64,000 nt of DNA, from assembly GCA_002633005.1 (NCBI GenBank), contig NMRA01000133.1, positions 746,799-810,798 on the forward strand, written 5' to 3'. Made by a program: the position numbers and the translations under genes. Shown here piece by piece: positions 24,001-36,000 of the stretch. The stretch is from Phoronis australis (Eukaryota > Phoronida > Phoronidae). Each line of letters opens with the position of its first letter. The stretch's first letter is position 1. The notes below the pieces were generated by a model. The model was given only the letters and a program-made list of their open reading frames with translations. It had not been told where the DNA came from and did not search any database.

Positions 24001-27000
24001 TTAAGTTCAAGATTTATCTCAGTTTCCAAACTTTGAAAGGTCCACATCCGGTAAGTTAGTTGATTCAGAACTTAAGAAAAAAACATGTCAAACTTTCTGG
24101 AAACGGTCTTCAGACAAATTGAAGTTTTATCTTTAACCCGTATCTTGCGCTTGGCGAGGTCAGCCGACATGCCAATTATCCTATTACAATGCGTTGGGTG
24201 TATACTCAATCGACTATGATAAACTGCAGCTGGGCTGCCCTAGGAGAGTGCACTCACCCCAGGACACTTGTGATTTTCATTCAGAAATTGTAAGAGCCCC
24301 GGAATGTTGTTTAGATATGTGAGCATGCGCATTCCATAGTTCACAGTTTCCTGTACATTTCTCTGAATTAAACCATATGGCTGTGATTACTAGTTTGGTA
24401 GATATTGACAGTTTTATTAAGTGTAGACACATGGTTTCATTATATGGCTGGAGCCAGACGTGAGAGGATGACAGTGGATAAGTTTACTTTCAGCAAGGCC
24501 AAGGTACCTAAACTACACGGTCAACGGACTCATAAACACGACTCACGGACCTGCAAACACCGTCCACTGACTCACAAACATGGTAACGGACTCAAAAACA
24601 CGATCCACGCACCCAAGTACACGGGACACGGACTCACATTCAGGAGCAAACACGGTTAACGGACCGCCAAACACGGGTCACGGACAAAATGAAGATGTCA
24701 GCTGACCCAGGAAGCCGATGAGTCCGTGACCCGTGTTTGGCGGTCCGTTAACCGTGTTTCCTCATGAATGTGAGTCCGTGTCCCGTGTATTTGGGTGCGT
24801 GGATCGTGTTTTGTGAGTCCGTTCCCGTGTTTGTGAGTCAGTGGACGGTGTTTGCAGGTCCGTGAGTCGTGTTCATGCGTCCGTGCCCGTGTTTATGAGT
24901 CCGTTGACCGTGTAGTTTAGGTACCTTGAAGGCTTTGATCAAGATTTACACAGGGTGAAAATCTCCATCAAATTCTGGACAACTTTTATATTGGCTTCTT
25001 TTCTGTGAAATTTACATTAGTCTTGGTGACCTTCATAACAGCTCATTGTCCAGCAGTAGTGGTGACCTACTTAGCTCAGCACACAGGGAAAGTAGTCTGA
25101 ATAGAGACTCAGCAGGATAAGGGTTAAAATTGGCTTAAATTTAAGATTTGTCTAAGCTAAGTCAGTTAGCTTGGAGCGGGCCCCAAGACGGACCATAAAG
25201 CATTTGTTATTAAGCGGCATTTGCTTAAACGATGGTCAAGTAATCACCAGACAGTGATTTTGGTAATCCCAACAAGAAACACCAGTCATATTCAAAAGGC
25301 CGATTGTTTGTGGCGATGGCCAATAGATTTGTAACTATATCCACAAAATTAAGACATTTTGTTGAGCGCTTACTCCTCAAGACCCTAATTTGACTATATG
25401 AGTTAAAATTCTATCTACCAATCAAGTTTAAGCTGCATGCATTATCAAGAGAATGAAAGGTGTGCTTGTGCATGTTTTCACAGGAAATGTTTTTGAAAAC
25501 TCAAAAACGCAATTGACATACACTAATTGACCAAGTTATCAAACAATTTCCTGCCATAACTTATAACTCAGGGCTCGACGCTATTCAAGTCGCCAGGTCG
25601 CATTTTGCGACCTAGCCAAAATCCCAGGTCGCATTTTCAAAATCCAGCTCGCATTCGTAAATGCCAGGTCGCAAAATTTTCCCGCCATTTTTACGCGCCA
25701 AAATAGATTTTTTAGATCATCTAGAAAATGTTTAGATTATGCTCTTATCTGAAGCGTTAAATACTCACAAATTTCGGATCTCAAAATTGACTTCATTCAT
25801 GCAGGTACGGCCTTACTGTTCTTCACGACCGCCATTGAAAGACTCTAGAGCGCAAGGCAAGTTGCCGGCGTGAAAGTTGAATCAGTGCTCTCTAACTGAC
25901 TTGTGCATTGGAGTAGCTAAATTTGCGATGTGAAAAGGGAGAAAATGCCCGTTGAAAAAGTATCTGGGATTTTGTTAGATCTGGTCTGCTACTGGCCGTC
26001 ATCAAAGTCGTTAACGATTCAAACTAACTCGGGTAATCGCGAGTTTGCTCTTCAATACTCTCCAAGTACGGGAAAAATAGGCCAGTCGCAAAACGACACG
26101 CACGTCACTAGTGTTAACTTTCTTTCCGAGGTATAAAATAAAGCCGAGATTTGGTTTTTACATATTGTGAAAAGACGTTTTTGAAAACTGAAGTTGTGTA
26201 AAATGAAAGTGACACACACCATATAAGCTGCGTGTCAATTTTAAACCACACGCGGTCGTTTGTAGTGCGCAATGATGGGCGCTAGCTTGAACTGTGGGCG
26301 CTTAATTGGAAATTCTCAAAATTTAAGAGGGGACTTTTAATAGATCAGTGAGCGCTTATTATGGAACACTTTAAAGGTAGGGAGTAGGCTTGTGCGTGAG
26401 CATAGTCGTTAACCTCAGTGTTTGCGGTAATAAGATATTAAAACGCTGCAATGGTAAGAAAAGTTATAATAATACGATTTTGCGAGGCAAACTCCATCTG
26501 GTAGGGGTGACTTTCTGGATATCGTTACCATCTACATTGTACCCTTTTTAGCCACCCGGAATGATTTTTTTAACTGCCNNNNNNNNNNNNNNNNNNNNNN
26601 NNNNNNNNNNNNNNNNNNNNNNNNNNNNNNNNNNNNNNNNNNNNNNNNNNNNNNNNNNNNNNNNNNNNNNNNNNNNNNNNNNNNNNNNNNNNNNNNNNNN
26701 NNNNNNNNNNNNNNNNNNNNNNNNNNNNNNNNNNNNNNNNNNNNNNNNNNNNNNNNNNNNNNNNNNNNNNNNNNNNNNNNNNNNNNNNNNNNNNNNNNNN
26801 NNNNNNNNNNNNNNNNNNNNNNNNNNNNNNNNNNNNNNNNNNNNNNNNNNNNNNNNNNNNNNNNNNNNNNNNNNNNNNNNNNNNNNNNNCCGAAAGTGTT
26901 AGCCAATGAAACGCGTCAAAGATCGATTCTGTATATCCCATGTTCACGCGACATGCTTACAAGTCATCGGGAGGGCAGTTCTCGGTTAGTGTTCTTTTGA

Positions 27001-30000
27001 ACTTCTATTTGGCAACAACCAAATAACAGTCGGATTAACAAGACCTGATTCGTATTTGCCGGGTATCTGTTGAGAAGTGTAAAAACTCAGCTCGCATTCG
27101 TTGGAAATTCCAGGTCGCATTTTGCGACTTTATACGAGCTGACAAAAATCTCAGCTCGCATTTCCAAATTTCAGGTGGCAAATGCGACCTGCAGCTCGTT
27201 ATGTCGAGCCCTGTAACTTCACATTTTGTTTATGTTTTTTGAAAATGCTGCTGAATTGTGAAGTTGTGAAACAATATGTTTGAACCCACTGTTTTATTTA
27301 TGAAAATGAAGCTCTAAACCGAGACATTTTGGTTTTAATTGGATGCTGCTAATATATGTATTAGCCAAAATGACTGTTGAAAGAAAATACCTAACAGATA
27401 AGGACATTTTCGTTTAGTGTTTTTGGACTGAAGTTTTCTTTTGCCTAGCCTTTTGTTGTTGTAGACATAGATTTGCTCTGTTTGTGGTTTAGATCAACAC
27501 AATTTTGTTTTATTGCTAACTTCTGATACTTTTGCTGACAGGACCCAGTGACAGCTATTCTCCTGGCCGTGGACGGTCTCGTGGTGGCCGTGGATACAGA
27601 GGTCGAGGTAAGGTCATGGCTTAATCGACACAATTATCAGAATGCACACATTTCAGGTTGAACTGCACTTAACTTTGCTACACTTTTTGACTCTTTGTAT
27701 TTCTTCTTATTGGCCAATGAAGACTTTTATTTCCTCAAAATGTTTTGTTAAAGCCCTGTTGACGCATTTTGTCTCGAATTGTTGATCAGTTTGCATATAC
27801 TGAGAATTTGCGTGTACTGAGAATTTCTGCATACAGAGAATTTTCGTATACAGAAGAGGGTTATCAGAGTAGACTGCCGTAATCTAAAATTATGTGTTAA
27901 TGTTGCAGGTGGTTATGATAACAGATTTCGAGGAGAGAGAGGTAAGATAGCCCAGAATGTCCGCTGTTTCTGTCTTCTTCTTGACTGTGCCACTGTATTC
28001 GCTATAAGAGCACAAACCTACGCCAGGTATTTCAGTCTCACTCCATTGTAATAACAATTGGCGGAGGTAAAAGCATTATATTTCAGCATTAAAGGAGTCT
28101 TCTAAAGATAATAAAAATTTGTCAAAACATGCTTGGACTAGGTTTTGATGATCATTTTTAATTCCACCAGCACTCGACAAGTGTCATCAATGTATCGACA
28201 TGTAATTTGCGAAAAATCTCCGATAACAATCACAGTTTGTGGCAAATACCTGGGAAGATGACAACTGTTGCGACCCATGCTCCTAGCGATCATAGCAGCA
28301 AAAACAGATGTGCAAGTCCCCCATTCCAAAATCTCTAATTGACCTATTGCAAGCTCTGCCCCCTTGGGGAAAAGTTAACAAACAAACAATAAGTTTTACC
28401 CGGCAACGTGTTGTTTGGTGGCTAAAATGGCAGCTTGGTAACAAAGGTGTGTCAAGAATGCTGAATTCGGATTGGTCAGTTAAGCTATCATTCAAAATCT
28501 TGGCGATAGGTCAATCGATTGACACTTTGGCTATTTCTAGCTGTTCCTGAAAATTTTATCAAAATAATTCGTACGTTTGATACTTAAGCTGGTGACCATG
28601 TGACTCAATGGACCTGCTAAAGCAAGTGCTTGGCATCATGTGTCTATTAAAGGAGTTAGCAACAGTGAATGTCATGGATCAGGTATTTGAGTACAGTAAA
28701 ATTTCCTCAAATTCAAACAAAAATAATGGCTAAATTGACAATTTTTCATTTTTCAAATGCTCATTGCATGGCCAATAACGTTCAAAATTTCGTCATGTGT
28801 TTGCTGACGACAGCCATGCTATATAAAGTTTTCAAATAATCATGCAAAATCGTCATCTTATTCACTCTTGTTTGAAAATTTTGAGAACATAAAATTTCAC
28901 CGTTTCGCCATATTGTGTTCCAATTTGAAGAAACTTCACCGTCTCATACCGTGTTGTCACTGCTTACTGTCATATACTATGTTGTCACTGTTTACCACTG
29001 TCGGCTGTTCTGATTGTAATCACACTTATGGTGGATGAAGGGCTGCTCAAATTGATTTCCTTTCACTTTGATTGCATAACGCATGCTTTCTAGTCGTCAT
29101 TGCCTCATCCACTTCCTTATGTTTTACTTTCAGAAACTGGTTACTATAGTGATAAGGATAGGCGTGGCTGGGAGAGGGAGAGAGGACGTGACGATCCCAG
29201 GATGGACATTCCTGATGACCCTAGAATGGACCGTCCACCATTTGACCCACGGTAGCACAATTGATTTTACTGCAACAAAATATAATGACAATTTTGATCT
29301 TCTCTCGCCTGCTCAGAGCTGTTAACTTGGCTTGGACAACTAAGTCCATCAGCAATAATTATTTGAGATGTCCTTAAACACTTGCAAGAAGTTGTTCAAT
29401 CTTTAGAAGCAAACATTTATGTATAATGTACAAATGATATTGGTCATTTCTAGAGTGCAGCTTTCTTAGGTTGATCAATAAATGTATTTCACCTTCCTAC
29501 GCCAGTCAAGTTTTACTGTTGTGTGGATTGCAACTCCAACAGTAGAAAATTAGATAAAGTTGAAAAGCATACGTGGATGTTTTCCAACATGATCCCTCGA
29601 ATCAGCCCGACATTTCCAAAACGAGGCCAATGAGACAATGCGTTTTACTATCTGGTTTCTATGTGAGACCGTCATATTCGATTGTCGACCTTATTTAAGA
29701 AGAGTTCATGACTATCAGACACATTGTGTCCAACTGCAAAGAGAATGTACAATTGTCGACTGTATCAGATGCATGCACACTGACACAGTGAAGAACTAGG
29801 TAGAATAAGCTAACTGATTTTTCTTTTGCACTGTATTGGGACATGGAAATAGATTTTTGGTGCTGCAATTTGTGATTTAAAATGGTGTTCAAGTCCAGAA
29901 GTATGGTAGAGTAGTCAATTCAAGATCCAGTCTCGTAGTATTTTTTGGTGAAGCTAATAATAAATTATCAAAATTGAACCTTATTTGATTGTCTTGACAG

Positions 30001-33000
30001 ACTTCAAGAAGACGATCGTCCTCGATTCAGGCATCAGGAGATGTCCCCAGGCCGACATCCGGGTGATCGAGAACGCGATTATGATCGAGGTCGGCCAGAA
30101 GAGACACCACCTGTTGGTAGGCGAAGAGGTGACGAGGACGCGGCTGCAAAGTATCGCAGCAGGCCAGACATAGACGAAGAAAGGGGACGGAGACGAGACA
30201 AGTCACCGGCAGCAAATCAGTACAGAGAAGAAGATGTCAGAACAAAGTACAAGTCTGGGTCTGTTCATTTTTTTGAACTTGATGTTATGCAGACTGTTTT
30301 ATAACAATAACGTTTCCTTGGGGATGAGTAGTGCATTTAGTGTCTGAAATATCAATTGGGCAACTACCCCATACCTGTGACTTTGTCTTGTGACTGTGAA
30401 ATACAGGTGTGTGCAATTGAAATTGAAATCTGTCCTATTTGCTATATGAAAACTTTTGCATATTCCTATCATAGGGATCGGCAGCGCGATATATCATCTC
30501 CATCTAGAGAGCGTGCAAGTCGACATGGTGATGAAGGCGGGAGAGGTAGACGTAAGGATGTCTCGCCATCAGCATCTAGTCACCATAGTGACGGTGGGAA
30601 ACAGAAGGCCAGGAATGCCTCGCCCCATGGCAGTCGCTATGGCGATGAGGATGAGCGCCCACGCAGGGCTCGATCTCCCGAGGTGCAGAGATATTCCCGC
30701 GATCGAGAACGGGAAAGAGACAGGGATAGAGACGAGGACAAACGGAAGGAGCGAGACGGAGAAAGAGAAAGGGACAGGGGAGGCAAACCTAGGATGAGGA
30801 AAGACGAACTTATATCAGAGTTTAAGGCCGAGCGACAAGACAAGTCATCTCCGGTGCCTTCAGAACGAAGGGACAAATCCTCATCTTCCCGCCGCAGTGA
30901 CAATTCTCCTCATCGGTCAGAACGGCGAGACAAACGGGTATGTAGCCCAGTGTGTTACATTGGAAGAGCTAACGGTAATATTCCTGTGAAGAGAGTTGAT
31001 GTTTTTAGCATCATAGCATTGTTCTTTGGTAGCTTTACAAAAACATTTGTGCCATGCAATGTATACCAGAAAATGTAGACCTATGCCATTTTTTGGTATT
31101 ACTAATAATGCTCCTCTCAGCCATCATAGAGGGGAAATTAGACACCTGGTATTAGGGTAAATAACTGAGACAAAAACAGATGGCAGTAAAATGTAGTGAC
31201 GTGGGTACCTGTGGAGTACACTTATTAAGCATTTTTTGGTTCAGTTGTGCCCGTTTACTATTTAAAAATCCAATTCATTTGCCCAGCACCTCGTTGTTGG
31301 CATGTGTTCAAAAGAAAACCTCAGAAGAAAATCTCGTCGGACTGCCTGATGGTCTGAGGTGACACGTGTTGACCTTTGATATGAAACTGATTGTATGTAT
31401 CATGTTACTGCTATTCCCTGGAGCTGTTGTGCTGAATATTTGATAAGTCTGCGAGGACGTTTTCTTACAAGATTATGCTGAGCACCTTCTGCTTACACGT
31501 CATCAGTGGCTGCCTGGGTCATTTATGCCCAAGTCTATTGCCATTCTTAGCTAAAATCGCCGCATTTATCCTGTGCTGTAATTTGAGTTTTAATTAACTT
31601 GCACGTTTTAAGTAATTTTTGTATTTGTTTCCATTTCCGCCACTTTCATACATTCATCAAAGCTACAAGCAGATTTCTGCATGTTTTTTTATTGAATATT
31701 AGCTATACTTGGTGATCAGTTCTAGACTCATCTTTCCTAAGTCATGTTAAACTGAAGTGTATGTTAGTTGAAAACTGGTATCATTTATTGATCCGTAGAC
31801 CTGATTTTACTTACTGGAGAAATTTAATTGTAGGTGTTGATGAAAAACTCCAAGATTATGGTGGTAATATTACCGTAGTATCTTTCTTTTAGTCCTTGGA
31901 AAGGGAAGAGAAAATTGATAAAAGGGACGAAGAAAATCGAGAGAGGAAAAGAAAACGTTCGCCTTCACCAGTGCGAGATGAGAAGGAAAGAAAAAGACCA
32001 CATTTGGGTATGCTCTAGAGGTGTTCTCATTCAACCTCATAGTGTTTATGTGGGTGCATTATGCTGTTGTCCTTATACGTCTGTTCGTTCACCATCTGTT
32101 GCTGTATCTCCAACACCCGTGAGTGAATGTTCATGACATTTTGCAGATATACTCCTGTCATGGAGGAGTGCCCAGCAAATTTTCGGACAAACGCGACCAC
32201 CAGTATACCCCTTGTGGCAATTATATTTTGTTACAGAAAATTTTTTATTTCATTTAGAATGTATTTGGCATATTCTGTGCCACCTATTTGCCATTTTATG
32301 CACCCACACACATAGGCTATTTTAAGTTTACTGGTGGGAATGTTTGAAATAATCCTCCCTTGTATGTGCACTGTATGGGATGCACACGGTGAGCGCTTGT
32401 CAACGCTCCACGATGCTCTTGTTATTGTTGTTTGCATCGATTATCAGTTATCAATTGGAAGTCTTTGACTTCATATTTGGTTGGAAAGATTGTTGAGGCT
32501 TTTCACCGAGGCACTGTGGCTGTTACCAATTTTTCAGTTCGGCGAGATATGATCAGTTACTTGTTAAATTGTTTATTCTCTGAAAGAGTACCCAATGATG
32601 CTGTAATGAACATATGTTTAATTGCTGAAACAGCGTTTGAACCATGATGTTTAACTGTAATGTTGTTTCACAGCTGATTCAGTGCCTGCCTCTCCCCAGC
32701 CTGCTGAGGTGGGTACTCCCACAGTTGATGAGGCAGTGAGGCTTGGACCCACAGACACATCAACAGGTATGTTGAAGACCTGAGTAGTAACAGTCAACAC
32801 AGGTAGGGTATAACCTCTGCATCCCTCTCGTCATGAAAATCTGGAAAGTGATGCGTGTTTGCTGTCATAGAAACTGAATGGAAAATGAAGATACGATGAA
32901 CATTCTGGGAGATCTCATGAAACATTCATCAATCAAATAAAAATGTCTTATTTTTGAAGTCACTTTGCGAAAACCCTTTATTTTACTTAACACTTTGTGA

Positions 33001-36000
33001 GTTGATGAAGTTGTCGTTAAAGGCTTGGCAACCGTCGTTTGTAGAACTTAGTAATTTGTCTATTTTTATCAAACATGACTAATAAAAATTAAAATTTTAG
33101 TTACATTGGGGCTTGGCTCTGTAGCACAGTCTATGGTCAAGTAGACATACACCAGACTACTTCTTTGCAGAACATCCTACGGTAGTAGGTTTGTATTTTT
33201 CTCGTGTTGACTGAAGGAAGAGTTTATTGATTGGTAAAAGTTAAATATTTTTTATTTATACACCTCGCCCCATCTAAAATTGTGTTGCATATGCATGTCT
33301 GTAAAGTTTCACTGTTCCAAATTTAGTTGTAGTACGATGTCCGTACTGCATTCCTGGTATGTGATAATGAAAAGTGTTATACTCAAATGAGTCGAGGAAA
33401 GTCAATGACGCTAAGTTTTAACTTTACTTGTCTAGGTCTTGAATAGTAGCGAGTATCAATTTCTATAAGCAGGTAATATGTCACCAATTTAGGGCACAAT
33501 ATGGCTAACAAGTGAAATTTTATTTTCTCGTTTTTTCATAAAAATTTTATAGCGTGAAATGAATGCTCTAGCTGTGCTATAGCTATGGTCAAAAAATATT
33601 TTGAATAATCTTTTGGCATTCACAATAATGTTAGAAGACTTTCAAAAAAGGTAATTTTAGCAATTATTTTTGTCCGAAATTGGCATGATTTTACCCCTAT
33701 TAATATGACAAAAACACTGCAAATATAATTTCTTGGGACAAAATTCTAATCTGATAAAAAAATTACTCAAATTTGATTGAAGAAATCGTGTCATTTCAAG
33801 TTTTGACATTTGTAACCCTTTTTGTATCTACCTGCATAGATGTGAAAGTTGAGGAACCCTCGGCTACAGCCGAGTTCAGTGATTGGTCAGATGAGGACAT
33901 GACAGCAGAGCCATCACCGGTATCTGACACCAAGGTAAACGTTGTTATAGTGGACAAAGGATAACCAGTCCTACTGGGTAACTTGGCCCAAGTTATTGGT
34001 ATTAATTTAACAGAAAGTTGTAAAATTGTTATCAACATTTTTGTTGATGTATGGCCTTTCATAGCTTACCCTTCTGGGGACATTACTTAGTGCACCCACA
34101 TGTATGTATGGGTGGTCCCATTTTGAGCTTGGAGAGAGTAACTAGTCCACATAGTGGCTTAGAATATTTCGGATGGTTGTGTATCATGGTTGTCATTCAA
34201 ACACAAGACCTTTTGAAATTGACATGCAAAGTCAGTAGTTCTTTGTGAACCTTGCTCTTTGTCATACAACTGTACCAGTTGGACTGTAAACACTTCTTAA
34301 CAAAGGGTTTATGGTCCTGGTTGAGAAGATAACTGTTTTATTACCCCTATATGGATTCAGAATAGTTGAGCCTGAAATGTAGTTGCAGAGAGGAGAAAAT
34401 CAGCATGCCGACTGCAAAACATTTTTGCATGTCGTTTTTAATTGAACAGAATTTGAAACTGAAATTTGTTGTTTTTGAGTGTTTCACGCCAACTTTTGAA
34501 TGAAATTTATTCAAACTGTCGAAAAGATATTGGAATTTGTGCAAGTTTTCTTTTGGAAATGTAAATGTTTATATTGAAAGTTACAGATTACGTGCCAATG
34601 AGTTGTCAGGCGTGTGTTTGGATCAAAGAGAGGGTGTCAACGCAGACAATTTTCAAATAGCTTAGTCGGACTACTGCTATAACCCCTGTTGGCAATGTTA
34701 TTTTATTTGCACCTGCCTCAATTTCTACCAAGTTTGGTGAAACATGGTGAAATTTGAAATGTTTCTAATGAGATGGTACACCTTGATTTTCAATGGATAT
34801 GAAAACCGCTATGCCATCTGGTGGCAGTTTTAGATTTTTGCACCTACCTTAGTACCTACTAAGTTTGGTGAAGAATTGTCATGAAATTTTGACAGTTATG
34901 TTTCTTATGTAGGGAGTATGGTAATTTGGTGTCCGTTTCTTTTTTTGGCATCGGTTGTTCTGTCTACCTAACAGCTTACTAAATCTTCAGGAAATTTGGT
35001 AGAAGTGTTTCTGTTGAAGGTTGTCTGACTTACATTGATATTTGCCTCCTAGTGGAAATGCTATGTTGTTACACCTGCCTCACCAATCTAGTGCCAAATT
35101 CAAATGGACCATCATGCAATTTGTTAAATGTTCCCCTTAACTAGAGCAAGTCCTATGTTGACTTTCGAATGGAACCGCCCACTGCTGTGCCCTTTTGTTT
35201 GGATTTCACCTTTTGGCCTCTGTAAATGCAGAATCTCTTGGTGGAACTTTGTTAAATTTGACATATGTGCTTCTGCACCTGCCCAACTGTGCTGTGGCAT
35301 GTTCTGTGTCCTTCAGTGACGTTGATAATTGGACAATTTCAACTACTGCTGCAGTCCTTGTGGCAGTATTAATAGTTTTCTTTCCAGCAGTCTCAGTATC
35401 GACCAGGGGTGCATTTGCCACTGAATTTTCACGTGATCAGCACTATGCCACATTGACACAATTTTAAATTCACTAGTGTACCACTCAAGTGCGTGGAAAT
35501 GTTTGAAAAAATGAGCACTCCTCATAACTGCCATTTGTGATGCCCAATGTGGGCTCTTGTTGCTGTCACAATTTCTCATTTCTCGTTCTGTTTTTGTCTG
35601 TAAACAAGAGCTTCATGGATGACAGAAAATAATGCCAGCTATTGCTATTTATTTTTTGCATTGTAGTCTGAACAAAGGGATGACAAACCTGAGAAACCTA
35701 AACAAGAAAAGCAAACCGAAGAGTAAGTGACAGTGGTGTGTCTGCTTAGCGGTGGCTTATTTTCAGTTGCACAAGAGCAAAACAGTGGCTGGACTGACAG
35801 TCAGCAGGTGTATTTGAAATTAAAACTACCTCGATGGTTTTCAGTCTGGAGGTGGTTGCATGTCATTTCAAAATGGGCAGCTTGAAAATTCACTGAGTAG
35901 CGCTGAGACGAAGGTCCTACCAGTATAAATGCATACATTCAGGTAGTCGTGAGGGACTCTTAGCCCATAAACCAAAAATAAATTGCAATCGTGTGCTTCA

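Noticed and set aside
26561-26902. Open frames running through the N runs (also 40902-41816)
   Set aside because: They consist of undetermined bases and carry no information.
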